Made by a program: the position numbers and the translations under genes. A stretch of 64,000 nucleotides of DNA, taken from NCBI RefSeq assembly GCF_003049575.1, contig NZ_PYWI01000002.1, forward strand, positions 248,001 through 312,000, in the 5' to 3' direction. Below, in pieces: positions 1 through 9,153 of this stretch (its first letter is position 1; each line of letters starts with the position of its first letter). The notes below the pieces were generated by a model. It saw nothing but the letters and a program-made list of their open reading frames with translations. It did not search any database and was not told the origin of the DNA. Origin of the DNA: Lysinibacillus parviboronicapiens. GTDB taxonomy: Bacteria > Bacillota > Bacilli > Bacillales_A > Planococcaceae.

Positions 1-1
1 A

Positions 2-610
2 GTACCAGGTTTTTTACGTGGACAAGGGAAAGGTTGGATTACTGCGGAATACTCCATGTTACCGCGTGCCACAGCACAGCGTACGCCACGCGAATCGTCT
101 CGTGGCAAAGTGAACGGGCGTACTATGGAAATCCAACGTCTAATAGGTCGTGCATTACGTGCTATCGTCGATTTAGAGGCACTCGGAGAACGTACTGTAT
201 GGATTGACTGTGATGTTATTCAAGCAGACGGAGGGACGCGTACGGCATCCATTACAGGGGCATTTGTAGCGATGACACAGGCGATTGCTAAATTGGCTGA
301 GGAAAAGCAACTTGCTAAATTCCCAATCACCGATTTTTTAGCGGCCACAAGTGTTGGAATAGTGGCAGAACAGGGTGCAGTTTTAGACTTAAACTATGTT
401 GAGGACGTTGCCGCGGCTGTCGATATGAATATCATTATGACAGGGGCAGGCCGTTTTGTAGAATTACAAGGAACTGGCGAGGAAGCAACATTTTCTCGAG
501 AGGAATTAAATGAATTGCTTGCATTAGGTGAAAAGGGTATTCAAGAATTAATTGAACTACAAAAGGAAGTACTTGGTGAACTAGCCAACAAAGTGAGAGG
601 AGACTGCTAA
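2..610 (+). CDS. rph: Ribonuclease PH, 3' portion (5' end outside window)
   Basis: Phosphorolytic 3'-to-5' exoribonuclease that trims tRNA 3' tails. The reading frame is already open at base 2, where it encodes [20 protein letters not shown], a hallmark RNase PH block, so an internal ATG is not the start. About 202 residues are present against a family length near 245-250, so only the N-terminus is missing. Other family motifs seen are the [11 protein letters not shown]-type segment, IDCDV and the TGAFVA block. The stop lies two bases before rdgB. The rph-rdgB-phosphodiesterase order matches rph-ysnA-ysnB of Bacillus subtilis. Confidence 0.97.
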   Translation, partial: VPGFLRGQGKGWITAEYSMLPRATAQRTPRESSRGKVNGRTMEIQRLIGRALRAIVDLEALGERTVWIDCDVIQADGGTRTASITGAFVAMTQAIAKLAEEKQLAKFPITDFLAATSVGIVAEQGAVLDLNYVEDVAAAVDMNIIMTGAGRFVELQGTGEEATFSREELNELLALGEKGIQELIELQKEVLGELANKVRGDC

Positions 611-611
611 C

Positions 612-1205
612 ATGACACAGGTTGTAATTGCGACAAAAAATAAAGGCAAAGCCAAAGATTTCGAAGCATTATTTGAACCGCTTGGCTATGAAGTAGTGAC
701 GATGTTTGACGTTGCGCCAGATATGGAAATAGAAGAAACAGGCACTACTTTTGAAGAAAATGCAGTCTTGAAGGCAGAGACATTGGCAAAGGCACTAAAC
801 ACTATTGTTATTGCAGATGATAGTGGCTTAGCCGTTGATGCGTTAAATGGTGAACCGGGGGTTTACTCAGCACGTTATGCTGGTGATCATGATGATGAGG
901 CCAATATGGTGAAATTATTGGCGAATTTACAGGGTGTTGCAGATGAAAAACGTACAGCACGTTTTTGCTGCTGCATCGCCATTGCCGGTCCGAATCTTGA
1001 GACGACAACCGTTTTCGGTACATGTGAAGGTGTGATTGCCCATGAAAAACGCGGTACAAATGGCTTCGGTTATGATCCAGTCTTTTTCGTACCGAGCTTA
1101 AAGCGCATGATGGCGGAGTTAACAGCAGAACAAAAGGGAGCCATTTCACACCGTGGGAATGCTATACGTAAGCTAAAGGAAACATTGCCAAATCTTATAA
1201 AGTAA
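612..1205 (+). CDS. rdgB: XTP/dITP diphosphatase (RdgB/Ham1 family)
   Basis: Hydrolyses non-canonical purine triphosphates (XTP, dITP, ITP) to monophosphates and pyrophosphate, keeping them out of DNA. The 197 residues are full length. They begin with the family ATKNKGKAKDF nucleotide-binding motif, followed by ADDSGLAVDALNGEPGVYSAR, then GTNGFGYDPVF near residue 150 and ISHRGNA near the C-terminus. It starts one base after the rph stop, so the two are translationally linked. It corresponds to ysnA of B. subtilis. Confidence 0.97.
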   Translation: MTQVVIATKNKGKAKDFEALFEPLGYEVVTMFDVAPDMEIEETGTTFEENAVLKAETLAKALNTIVIADDSGLAVDALNGEPGVYSARYAGDHDDEANMVKLLANLQGVADEKRTARFCCCIAIAGPNLETTTVFGTCEGVIAHEKRGTNGFGYDPVFFVPSLKRMMAELTAEQKGAISHRGNAIRKLKETLPNLIK

Positions 1206-1217
1206 GAGGTGATATCC

Positions 1218-1718
1218 ATGCAAGTTTTAGTGATGAGTGATACACATGGGGACAGTCGTGTCATTGAAAAGGTCCGTGGTTTTTATCCAAATGTGGATAC
1301 CATAATTCATTGTGGAGATAGTGAGCTTGCTTTTGCACATGCAGCAATAGCTGACATGAAAAAAGTTCGAGGTAATTGTGATAACGATCAAGCATTTCCA
1401 GATGAAGCGGTATTTGAAATAGGCGACGTGACATTCTTTGTGACACATGGTCATTTATTCAATGTCAAATCATCCATTTTATCTTTATCGTATCGTGCGA
1501 AGGAAGTCGATGCACAAATAGCTTGCTTCGGTCATTCTCATATTTTAGGTGCTGAGATGATCGATGATGTGCTGTTTATCAATCCAGGCAGTTTATTAAA
1601 GCCACGTGGTCGCAAGGAAAAAAGCTTTGCCATTGTAGAAATTAGCAATGCTTATTTCCAAGTAAACTTTTTAACAGACGACAATGTTTGTATTTCTTCA
1701 CATCAATTTGTGCGGTAA
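1218..1718 (+). CDS. YsnB/MJ0936-family metallophosphoesterase
   Basis: Small calcineurin-like phosphodiesterase with two-metal motifs: MSDTHGD near the N-terminus, HCGDSE, RGNCD, THGH and FGHSH. This is the MJ0936/YfcE family; the physiological substrate is not known from sequence. I place the start at the ATG because AGAGGTGAT sits at the right spacing before it; an upstream in-frame GTG would overlap that ribosome site. It is the third gene of the rph-rdgB operon, and a strong terminator follows. Confidence 0.9.
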   Translation: MQVLVMSDTHGDSRVIEKVRGFYPNVDTIIHCGDSELAFAHAAIADMKKVRGNCDNDQAFPDEAVFEIGDVTFFVTHGHLFNVKSSILSLSYRAKEVDAQIACFGHSHILGAEMIDDVLFINPGSLLKPRGRKEKSFAIVEISNAYFQVNFLTDDNVCISSHQFVR

Positions 1719-1736
1719 TACCTATGATGAGAACAT

Positions 1737-1790
1737 AAAAAACGCTTAACATTCTAATGACAAAAGAGTTTAAGCGTTTTTGTTTTTTTG
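1737..1790 (+). terminator. Intrinsic terminator of the rph operon
   Basis: AAAAACGCTTAA pairs with TTAAGCGTTTTT across an 18-20 base loop, followed by a T-rich run. It closes the rph-rdgB-phosphodiesterase operon. Confidence 0.88.
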
Positions 1791-1874
1791 CACATCTTGA
1801 CAATGGGGATAATATCCATGGATTGTTTGTGGATAAGAAGAAAAGATAAAGGAAAAAGAACAAGAGGAGAAAAG

Positions 1875-3341
1875 ATGACAAAGGAAAACAAAATAGGTTG
1901 GAATTTTGATAATAGCTATGCTCGTCTTCCGAGCTCTTTCTATACTGCACTTCGTCTAAATCCCGTTGCGTCCCCGACATTAATAGTGCTTAATCATTCA
2001 CTTGCAAAATCACTAGGGTTAAACATCGATTTACTACAACGTGAAAATGGCGTAGCGATACTTGCTGGTAATGAGGTTCCGGAAGGTGCATGCCCACTGG
2101 CGCAGGCTTATGCAGGGCATCAATTTGGACATTTTAATATGTTGGGGGATGGTAGAGCGCTTTTACTAGGTGAACAAATAACGCCTAGTGGGGAGCGTTT
2201 CGATATCGGACTCAAAGGTTCAGGTAGGACACCCTATTCTAGAGGTGGAGATGGCCGAGCAGCTCTTGGACCAATGCTCCGAGAATATATTATGAGCGAA
2301 GCCATGCATGCACTGGGGATACCTACTTCTCGTAGCTTGGCAGTGGTGACTACAGGTGAAACGATTGTCCGTGAAACAGAACTGCCAGGAGCCATTCTGA
2401 CACGTATTGCCAGCAGTCATTTGCGTGTCGGTACCTTTCAATTTGTAGCACAGTGGGGTACTGATGAGGAGCTTCAAATTTTAGCTGATACTACGTTAGA
2501 GCGTCATTTTCCGAATTTTAACGAAGCACAAAATCGCTATCTCTACTTGCTACAGGAAGTAATCAAGCAACAGGCTTCACTCATTGCAAAGTGGCAACTG
2601 GTTGGTTTTATTCACGGTGTCATGAACACAGACAATATGACGATTAGTGGAGAAACCATTGATTATGGTCCTTGTGCCTTTATGGATAGCTATGACCCAG
2701 CAACAGTATTTAGTTCCATTGATAGACAAGGTCGCTATGCATACGGGAATCAACCACATATTGGAGGATGGAATTTAACACGATTAGCAGAAACGTTACT
2801 ACCGCTAATCCATGACAATCCACAAGAGGCTGTTGAACTGGCTCAGGAGACGATTCAACAATATCCACAGCTGTACTATAGGAACTGGTTAACAGGTATG
2901 CGAGCGAAATTAGGGATCTTTAACGAAGAGGAACAGGACGCAGCCCTTATTGATGAACTTCTTGGATTAATGCAGCAACATCAAGCAGATTATACTAATA
3001 CATTTCGTGCATTAACCCTTGATAAACCTGAGGAAACTTCCTTATCTGGTACCAAAGAATTTGACAACTGGTATGCCACGTGGCTGGCAAGGCTTGACAG
3101 ACAAGAGGCATCGAAAGCCTCTGCTCAACAATTGATGCGAGACAATAATCCAGCAATTATTCCTCGTAACCACCGAGTAGAAGAAGCATTAGAAGCGGCA
3201 GTCGAACATGGAGACTATCGTGTAATGACACGATTACTTGAGGTGCTTTCCAAGCCGTTTGCTTATTCTTCCGAACAGGAGAATTACGCTACATTACCAC
3301 AACAAACAGATTGTCCGTATCAAACTTTTTGCGGCACATAA
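1875..3341 (+). CDS. selO: Protein adenylyltransferase SelO (YdiU/UPF0061)
   Basis: Pseudokinase-fold enzyme that transfers AMP from ATP to Ser, Thr or Tyr of target proteins; in E. coli it acts in redox stress. The 488 residues are full length for the bacterial family. The diagnostic [19 protein letters not shown] block is near residue 111, followed by the HGVMNTDNM and DYGPCAFMD active-site region near 255-275. A Cys sits three residues from the end, where eukaryotic SelO has selenocysteine. I start at the ATG preceded by AGAGGAGA; an upstream ATG in frame lacks a ribosome site. Monocistronic between two terminators. Confidence 0.95.
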   Translation: MTKENKIGWNFDNSYARLPSSFYTALRLNPVASPTLIVLNHSLAKSLGLNIDLLQRENGVAILAGNEVPEGACPLAQAYAGHQFGHFNMLGDGRALLLGEQITPSGERFDIGLKGSGRTPYSRGGDGRAALGPMLREYIMSEAMHALGIPTSRSLAVVTTGETIVRETELPGAILTRIASSHLRVGTFQFVAQWGTDEELQILADTTLERHFPNFNEAQNRYLYLLQEVIKQQASLIAKWQLVGFIHGVMNTDNMTISGETIDYGPCAFMDSYDPATVFSSIDRQGRYAYGNQPHIGGWNLTRLAETLLPLIHDNPQEAVELAQETIQQYPQLYYRNWLTGMRAKLGIFNEEEQDAALIDELLGLMQQHQADYTNTFRALTLDKPEETSLSGTKEFDNWYATWLARLDRQEASKASAQQLMRDNNPAIIPRNHRVEEALEAAVEHGDYRVMTRLLEVLSKPFAYSSEQENYATLPQQTDCPYQTFCGT

Positions 3342-3348
3342 AATATTT

Positions 3349-3380
3349 AAAAACGAGGGGAAGTTTCCTTCGTTTTTTTA
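3349..3380 (+). terminator. Intrinsic terminator after selO
   Basis: AAAACGAGGGGAA pairs with TTCCTTCGTTTT, followed by T residues, directly after the selO stop. Confidence 0.8.
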
Positions 3381-3463
3381 TTTGTTCAAAGGGGAAGAAG
3401 GTCACCGCACATCATACCTGCGCATACGCTATGTATGAATAAATGAAAAGGAGAATGTGTGAG

Positions 3464-3622
3464 GTGCATAAATATTCAAAAGGTTGGTTTGTACAGCAAT
3501 TACGTTCAAAAGGAATTAAATACCATCCACAATTACGATGTCATTTAGGGCTATTAAAAGAATCAGAATTACGTAATTTATATTACCAATATGTCGAACA
3601 TGAACAGCAAGATAGTCAATAA
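3464..3622 (+). CDS. Small DUF2639-like protein (52 aa)
   Basis: Short gene beginning HKYSKGWFVQQLRSKGIKYH, which matches the SKGW(F/Y)V..L...GI..HP pattern of DUF2639 (YflJ-type) small proteins of Bacillales. No function is known. The GTG start is favoured because AAAAGGAG lies about 10 bases upstream; an in-frame ATG nine bases earlier is too close to that site. It stands alone between selO and the DUF2071 gene. Confidence 0.7.
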   Translation: MHKYSKGWFVQQLRSKGIKYHPQLRCHLGLLKESELRNLYYQYVEHEQQDSQ

Positions 3623-3697
3623 TTAATAGCCAGTTGCTCCTCTGTTTGAATGGCTCCCCTGTTGGAAATAGTAGATATAACAGGAAGGAGTTATTTT

Positions 3698-4390
3698 ATG
3701 TGGAAGAAACCGTGGTTACTTACGCAACAATGGCATGATGTAGTATTCCTTCATTGGCCAATTCAGCCACATGAATTACAGCAGCATATGCCAAAAGAAT
3801 TGAAGCTGGATCTCTATGAAGATACTGCATGGCTTGGCATCGTCCTATTTAAAGTAAAAGGCAATAGATTTCGATTTATGCCGCCCATTCCTAAAATGAA
3901 TTCCTTTCTACAACTAAATGTCCGTACGTATGTAACTTGTAGAGAACGGAAGGGGATTTATTTCTTTAGCTCAGATGTCAGTAGTACCTTTATTGCTCAA
4001 ATAACTTCAATAGGTCATTTTTTGCCTTACCGCTATGCTGAGATAATATGTAGCAGGAAGGGAAATATATTGTCATTGCTTCATAACTACCGAAACACGA
4101 ACGCGGATGAATCATTTCATGTTACATTTGAACCCAAGGCCGGTGAGATAGAAAGTCATGCATTTGAAAAGTGGTTAGTAGAGCGTTATCATTCGTGGGT
4201 GAGGGGGCAAAAGCATTTAATACGTATCGATATTAGTCATATGCCTTGGCGTTTACAGCGAGTTAATGCTTGTGTTGAAACGAATACAATGGCACCTTTT
4301 ATAAAGCGTGGCATTCAAGGTAAGCAACCAATCGCTCATTATGCCAAAAAGAAAACGGCTCGTATTTTTCCGCCTATATTCGAAACATAA
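3698..4390 (+). CDS. DUF2071 (YqjF-like) protein
   Basis: 230-residue protein recognisable as DUF2071 from the N-terminal WLLTQQWHDVVFLHWPI block, followed by the ..TAWLGIVLFKV and FLQLNVRTYV segments. These proteins have an acetoacetate-decarboxylase-like fold and no established reaction. The start is the ATG behind GGAAGGAG; a longer in-frame ATG upstream has no ribosome site. A bidirectional terminator follows immediately. Confidence 0.82.
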   Translation: MWKKPWLLTQQWHDVVFLHWPIQPHELQQHMPKELKLDLYEDTAWLGIVLFKVKGNRFRFMPPIPKMNSFLQLNVRTYVTCRERKGIYFFSSDVSSTFIAQITSIGHFLPYRYAEIICSRKGNILSLLHNYRNTNADESFHVTFEPKAGEIESHAFEKWLVERYHSWVRGQKHLIRIDISHMPWRLQRVNACVETNTMAPFIKRGIQGKQPIAHYAKKKTARIFPPIFET

Positions 4391-4440
4391 AATACCAGCT
4401 CATGAACAATTACATATTGTCGATGAAGCTGGTATTTTAA
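4389..4440. terminator. Bidirectional terminator between convergent genes
   Basis: AAAATACCAGCT pairs perfectly with AGCTGGTATTTT. A runs on one side and T runs on the other let it serve both the DUF2071 gene and the converging gene to its right. Confidence 0.85.
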
Positions 4441-4477
4441 AAAAATGAATACATTTGAGATTAAAAGTGCCATAAAA

Positions 4478-5140
4478 TTAAAAGCGATAACAAAATTGCA
4501 TCACAATTGCTGTTGCAATCATATCAGACATTGCGAGTGCCTCAGCTTCTATTTTATCAAAAATTTGCACATCTGCTTGATAGTTTTTCTGTATCATCGT
4601 TACAGCTTCATTTTTCGTTAAAGCTAAATGTGTGTAGAACATTTTTTGAACAGCTTCTTTACTCAAGTATGGATTGATGTGACTTAAAAATGTAGCGATG
4701 TCATCAGCATTTCTGAACCATTCTGTTTCTTTCGCTTGTGCTGTTGCTGTATCCCCTTTCACCGCCGCAGTTACTAGTTGTGCTGCAATAACCAGATGCT
4801 CTTTAATAAGTGCAGCATAACGATCTGCAATTTGGTCACCGTAAAACGGACGAAGGCAATTACCTAAATCAGTCGCATTGCGTAAAAGACGTTGTTGCAC
4901 AAATGGTAAATCAGGCAAGTCAAAGACAATGCTGATAATGGTCATTCTCGTCCAATTGACATGTTCCATCCACAGCAATCGGTTCATGGCCAAAAAATCG
5001 GACTCTGCTGTACTAATGCAACGACGATAGTCATTGGGCCGATTTAAAATGTATCGAATTGGTGCAGTATATTGGGTAGTTGGAGAAGCATAGGCAGCAC
5101 GTAAAGGATTTACATCATAGCCATTTGAATAGGGGTACAC
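4478..5140 (-). CDS. Conserved protein of unknown function, helical (220 aa)
   Basis: Mostly alpha-helical soluble protein with regularly spaced acidic and His residues (LWMEHVNWTRM, KEHLVIA, HINPYL) that could be metal ligands in a four-helix arrangement. I do not recognise the family with confidence; similar sequences in Bacillales are often carried as hypothetical or misannotated. It has a GTG start with AAGGAGTGATT at good spacing. There are no transmembrane segments or signal peptide. It is convergent with the DUF2071 gene. Confidence 0.72.
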   Translation of the reverse strand: MYPYSNGYDVNPLRAAYASPTTQYTAPIRYILNRPNDYRRCISTAESDFLAMNRLLWMEHVNWTRMTIISIVFDLPDLPFVQQRLLRNATDLGNCLRPFYGDQIADRYAALIKEHLVIAAQLVTAAVKGDTATAQAKETEWFRNADDIATFLSHINPYLSKEAVQKMFYTHLALTKNEAVTMIQKNYQADVQIFDKIEAEALAMSDMIATAIVMQFCYRF

Positions 5141-5242
5141 AGTATAATCACTCCTTCAAATTCTTCGTTCTAATGTAGAATACTCGATGGTACTGCCAAG
5201 TGTGAAAGAACGATTTTTTAACAATCAAAGAAGCTTTTTTGG

Positions 5243-5989
5243 CTAATCTTCGTAAATCATTTTCTTTGTCATGCCACCGTCAACGGTAAGGTTCATAGCT
5301 GTTACGTAATTATTAGTGGGGTTCGTTAAATAAAGACAAGCGAATGCGATATCTTCAGGAGTGCCAACACGACCCGATAAATGTTGAGAATGATCTATCG
5401 CACGCAGTTGCTCATAGTCGCCTGTTTCAATCCATCTAGGAGATATACAATTGACGGTAATTTGATCTGAGCCAAATGAACGTGCCATGGCATGTGTTAA
5501 AGCCACAATCCTGCCCTTTGTTGCTGCATATGCCTCCGTGTGTGGTTCAGACATTTCAGCACGTGTAGAGGCAATCGAGACAATAGAACCGCCTTTTTCA
5601 TTGTAGCGCATAATTTTTGCGGCCTCTTTCCAACAGAAAAAGACACTCGTCAAATTCGTTTGAATCACCTGATTCCAAACCTCCATTGTTACATCATAGG
5701 GAGAAATGTGTTGAAACTTGGCTGCATTATTAATGAGAATATGCACGGTACCAAAACGCTCTACCGTTTTCTGCATTAAAGCAACGATGTCCTGTTCTTT
5801 CGTAATATCCGTTTGCACAAACAAAGCGGGATAGCCAAGTGCATGTAACCCTTTTTCGAATTCATGGCCTAGCTCATAGTTGATCTCGGCAACAACAACA
5901 CTGGCACCACTTTTAGCATATGCAAGCGCTATGCCTCTTCCTATACCCTGCGCACCGCCAGTAATAACGGCAACTAAATTTTGAAACAT
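5243..5989 (-). CDS. Short-chain dehydrogenase/reductase (SDR)
   Basis: Classical SDR of 248 residues using NAD(P)H. The Rossmann glycine motif TGGAQGIGRG is at residues 10-19, NNAA near 88, the catalytic Ser in SIASTR near 143, and YAATK as the catalytic Tyr-x-x-x-Lys near 155-159. The C-terminus has the usual VDGGM. The substrate cannot be read from sequence. It is the last chromosomal gene before the tRNA and prophage, and is oriented away from them. Confidence 0.92.
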   Translation of the reverse strand: MFQNLVAVITGGAQGIGRGIALAYAKSGASVVVAEINYELGHEFEKGLHALGYPALFVQTDITKEQDIVALMQKTVERFGTVHILINNAAKFQHISPYDVTMEVWNQVIQTNLTSVFFCWKEAAKIMRYNEKGGSIVSIASTRAEMSEPHTEAYAATKGRIVALTHAMARSFGSDQITVNCISPRWIETGDYEQLRAIDHSQHLSGRVGTPEDIAFACLYLTNPTNNYVTAMNLTVDGGMTKKMIYED

Positions 5990-6153
5990 GTATGTCCATT
6001 CCTCTATTTTTTCTTTTAGTCATTTTAGCAAAAGTATAATGTAATATCGGATAATGACCCTAAACATATGGAATAATATGAGAAAGAAATTCATATAATG
6101 AATAGGTAAACAGGCGAAGCGAGGTAATCCTTCCCTTCATAGTAAAATTCATG

Positions 6154-6182
6154 TTGACATTATGTTATAAAGCACATATAAT
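6154..6182 (+). promoter_or_regulatory. Consensus sigma-A promoter for tRNA-Arg
   Basis: Perfect TTGACA and perfect TATAAT with a 17-base spacer, ending 46 bases before the tRNA. The prophage sits downstream of the gene, so the promoter is untouched. Confidence 0.9.
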
Positions 6183-6227
6183 AAATATTGTCTTTCAAAT
6201 AGATTTGTTCTATAGGGAAGTAACCAT

Positions 6228-6301
<74 letters not shown>

Positions 6302-6337
6302 TCAATTGCAAGTCGAAGGTTGATATTCAACCAAAAA

Positions 6338-6384
6338 GAAAAACGCTTGAAACCTTATGAATACAGGGTTTTAGGCGTTTTTCG
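6338..6384 (+). terminator. Terminator downstream of tRNA-Arg
   Basis: GAAAAACGCTTGAAACC pairs with GGGTTTTAGGCGTTTTTC. It resembles the terminators at 50051-50104 and 62656-62702, which fits the att region including a tRNA terminator that has been duplicated with each insertion. Confidence 0.8.
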
Positions 6385-6438
6385 CTTTATATAAAGAATA
6401 TCGAGAATTGCATTGAATAACATATAAAATTAGAATTA

Positions 6439-6470
6439 GGTAAACAAAATGTAAACAAGGTGAACAAAAA
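6439..6470 (+). repeat. Integrase arm-type repeats, left end
   Basis: Three tandem variants (GGTAAACAAAA, TGTAAACAAGG, GGTGAACAAAA) lie between the integrase stop and attL. The same GGTAAACAAAA unit recurs at 49943-49953, followed by GGTAAAC at 49954-49960 inside attR. Paired arm repeats flanking the core are what tyrosine integrases of this type bind. Confidence 0.65.
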
Positions 6471-6472
6471 AA

Positions 6473-7567
6473 TTAAGATGAATAAATGTTGATTGCAATT
6501 TCTTCATCTCGTTCTTCCATTTCTTTTAATACGTGTGCGTAGTGGTCGAGTGTTGTTTGAATATCTGAATGTCCTAAACGTTTTGAAACTGAATGAATAT
6601 TAGCACCTTTATAAATCAAAACACTTGCATGAGTATGACGTAAACCGTGAATAGAGATATGTTCGATCTCTAATGCATCCAGTGTTTTTCGTAATAATTT
6701 ATTAGCACCTTCATTAGTTACTGTTTTAATGACTGATTGTCTATAGAAAACCAAATCATTTTCATTATTAGGTAAAGCTAAAATTAGTTTTTTAAATTCA
6801 TTCATAACTTTCTTATCGATAGAAATCTTTCGTTCAGATTGTTCATTCTTTAATGGGCCGAATCCTGTACCTCTTTTATAATCCCATGCCCTGTATACTT
6901 TTAGTTCATTCTTTTTAAAATCAAAGCTATCTGTTGTTAGTCCAGTTAACTCCCCAAACCGTAGTCCTGATACAAGACCTAATAAAATTAAATGATAAGT
7001 ACTTGTGGAGGGCGATAACCGATTAAATAATTCATCGTACAATTTAACACTATCTTGATAATTCAAGTGCTTATCTTCACTCTTTTTAGCGTTATTTGTA
7101 GCGTTTAATTCCACCTTGCGAGTGAAGTCTATTGTTATATATCCTTCCTCAATTGCATCCCTTACACACGCTCTTATGTGTGTATTAAGCTTTCTAACAG
7201 TCTCCTTTGATTTACCTTTACCATATTCATTTAAAAACATTTGGTAATCTGCCCGAGATATTTTTTGAATAGGTTTATCTTTGAAATATTCCTTAACACG
7301 TTCAACAGAATTTGAATAACGGTTATAGGTATTAATGTGTTTGTTGGATTTATACAACTCAACCCATTCATTAAAGTATTCAGCAAATGATTTTTCTTTT
7401 ACAATTACTTGATTGCCCTTTTTTAATAACAATTCTATTTCCGCAGCAGCTATTTGTGCTTCTTTTTTAGTTGCAAAACCACCTTTTGAAATAGGTTTTC
7501 TTTTGCCATCCACATATTGATTTATCATATATTGCCAGGCACTGCCGCGCTTCGTAAAACTCGCCAC
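6473..7567 (-). CDS. int: Phage integrase, tyrosine recombinase
   Basis: Catalyses site-specific insertion and excision between the phage and tRNA-Arg. 364 residues: an N-terminal arm-binding AP2-like domain (KRGSAWQYMINQYVDGKRKP), a SAM-like core-binding domain (about 60-165), then the catalytic domain with Arg in SGLRFGELTG near 204, HGLRHTH near 307 and the nucleophile Tyr in TTLDHYAH near 340. GTG start behind AGGAGAAATTA. It reads toward the tRNA. A TGTGGAGGGC motif copy sits inside the gene. Confidence 0.96.
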   Translation of the reverse strand: MASFTKRGSAWQYMINQYVDGKRKPISKGGFATKKEAQIAAAEIELLLKKGNQVIVKEKSFAEYFNEWVELYKSNKHINTYNRYSNSVERVKEYFKDKPIQKISRADYQMFLNEYGKGKSKETVRKLNTHIRACVRDAIEEGYITIDFTRKVELNATNNAKKSEDKHLNYQDSVKLYDELFNRLSPSTSTYHLILLGLVSGLRFGELTGLTTDSFDFKKNELKVYRAWDYKRGTGFGPLKNEQSERKISIDKKVMNEFKKLILALPNNENDLVFYRQSVIKTVTNEGANKLLRKTLDALEIEHISIHGLRHTHASVLIYKGANIHSVSKRLGHSDIQTTLDHYAHVLKEMEERDEEIAINIYSS

Positions 7568-7681
7568 GTTAATTTCTCCTTTCGATAACTAAACTTCATA
7601 GTATCTCAAATTTTACTATCACCACCTTTAATGGGAATGTGTGTTCTTTTTTAGGGTAAAATTTTTTATGTATAAATAAAG

Positions 7682-8170
7682 TTAAGATTTATATGTTGTC
7701 GTTTCGATCCAATCAAACATTTCGATTACTCCTAATGGTTCAAAGCATATTGTAAAATTATCTATTGGTACATATAATCCATATTTGCTTTTATACCAAT
7801 CAAGGGCATCGTCTAAAAAATCCTCCGTCACATTAAGAAAATCTGCTAATTCATATCGATTAGCTATATGTAGTTTATGGGCTTGTACGAGTTTAGTGAG
7901 CGGCACGAGCTTTTCGTATGCCCATGCACGCGCTCTCAACTCTTGTTTACGATTCTCAATACTGGTTAGATCGAATATATCACCTGCTGTTGTGTAGTGA
8001 TGTCCAATCTCCTCAGCTAGTATGCAGTACTTTTCAAGAATAGAAGGTAACCATTTATTTATCCATATAACATTGTCACCGTAAAGACCTTTGTTCTCCA
8101 TGCGTTCTTTTTCGTATACTTCAATTTCTAAGGTGTCGCATTCCATCAATAGAGCATCGTATAAGTGCAT
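7682..8170 (-). CDS. ImmA/IrrE-type protein, probable anti-repressor protease
   Basis: Family members cleave CI/ImmR-type repressors during induction of phages and ICEs. The LAEEIGHHYTT segment aligns with the HExxH zinc motif, but the first His is Glu, a variant I believe is common among phage ImmA-like proteins. ENRKQELRARAWA, which follows, is the usual third-ligand helix. Its start is four bases after the repressor stop, so the two are co-transcribed from the lysogenic promoter. Confidence 0.83.
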   Translation of the reverse strand: MHLYDALLMECDTLEIEVYEKERMENKGLYGDNVIWINKWLPSILEKYCILAEEIGHHYTTAGDIFDLTSIENRKQELRARAWAYEKLVPLTKLVQAHKLHIANRYELADFLNVTEDFLDDALDWYKSKYGLYVPIDNFTICFEPLGVIEMFDWIETTTYKS

Positions 8171-8173
8171 ATG

Positions 8174-8515
8174 TTAGTCCCCTTTATTTTTGCGTGCCTC
8201 TCGTCTCATAGCTACAAAGCGTTTAAATTCTTCTATTTCTTCTAATTCTTCTTCAGTCCATTCTTCTCCATCGTGGTGAGCAGCGAAAGTATGAACAGCA
8301 TTATCTTCGGGAAGACTCTTTTGATCTGTACGACCAAGTATATAGTCTACAGACACATTAAAGAAATCAGCTACTTTTTGTATTTTATCTAAACTAGGTG
8401 CAATTCTTTTCCATTGATAGATTGTATTATTCGGAATCTCTAGTTTTTCTTCTAAGCGTTTGACGGTAATTCCTCTACTTTTACAAAGTTCTTTCACACG
8501 ATCTAACGTTGTCAT
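8174..8515 (-). CDS. CI-like XRE repressor of the lysogenic switch
   Basis: 113 residues with an N-terminal HTH_3 (residues 4-60: RVKELCKSRGITVKRLEEKL, then NNTIYQWKRIAPSLDKIQ) and an acidic C-terminal tail. It is the likely master repressor. It lies at the head of the leftward operon with the ImmA-like gene, and the upstream 200 bases contain four similar 18-bp dyads that are its probable operators. ImmA-family proteolysis is the expected induction route. Confidence 0.9.
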   Translation of the reverse strand: MTTLDRVKELCKSRGITVKRLEEKLEIPNNTIYQWKRIAPSLDKIQKVADFFNVSVDYILGRTDQKSLPEDNAVHTFAAHHDGEEWTEEELEEIEEFKRFVAMRREARKNKGD

Positions 8516-8544
8516 ATCAATGATTCCTTTCGTATGTGCACAAA

Positions 8545-8749
8545 ACTAAAAAATATATTAGTTTATATCGTTGACAACTAAAACATAATTTAGTGAAGTG
8601 AACATAAGCTAATTTATTGGCTAAAAAAGAGTGTAAAAAATATGACCTACTAAAACACATTTTGACGTTGGGGAACGGATTAAATGTTATGTTTACAGGC
8701 TTTTTAAAGTCTTATTTAGCTATGTCTATATACTAATGAATATATTAGT
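8545..8749. promoter_or_regulatory. Operator array of the lysogeny switch
   Basis: Four 18-bp dyads with constant 6-base spacer: ACTAAA-N6-ATTAGT (8545-8562), ACTAAA-N6-TTTAGT (8577-8594, perfect), ACTAAA-N6-TTTGAC (8649-8666, half decayed) and ACTAAT-N6-ATTAGT (8732-8749, perfect). A leftward promoter (TTGTCA near 8572-8577, TATTTT near 8550-8555) is sandwiched by the first two. A possible rightward promoter (TTGACG at 8662, TGTTAT at 8685, 17-base spacer) overlaps the third. The rest of the intergenic stretch to 8943 shows an ATACCG/CGGTAT hairpin at 8813-8833 but no gene I trust. Confidence 0.72.
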
Positions 8750-8943
8750 TATTGTCAACGGAATTAGCAAATAATTTAGCTTAAAAATTTTCCAATTCAG
8801 TAAAGAGCTGTGATACCGAGCCAATGACGGTATAGTATTCGGACTTATAGCTGATATGACGGTAGCGACGTTAATCTAATTTGAAGGTGGTAATGAGCTT
8901 TCTTGTACTAGCTAGTTGTGAGGGCTTGAAGGGAGGTTGAGGG

Positions 8944-9153
8944 ATGAATTTCCAAACAAAAAAGGGTGCAAAAATTGCATTCAGTATTTTTGCAACCCTT
9001 TCTGTAATTAGTACAGCGTTTTTATTTGTGGAGGGGTTGAACGCTGTCACGTTAATACTTTGGGTGAATTGTATCGTTTTCTTGGTTAACACAGGAACAT
9101 GCATGGGTTACCTTGAACGAATTGAAGAACTTGAAATGAAGAATAGATTTTAA
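8944..9153 (+). CDS. Small two-helix membrane protein (69 aa)
   Basis: Hydrophobic segments at about 9-30 and 35-55 with short charged ends. Strong ribosome site GGGAGG. It is the first rightward gene after the operator array, so it should be under early repressor control. I do not recognise the family; its position fits an early phage membrane factor or superinfection-related protein. Confidence 0.6.
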   Translation: MNFQTKKGAKIAFSIFATLSVISTAFLFVEGLNAVTLILWVNCIVFLVNTGTCMGYLERIEELEMKNRF

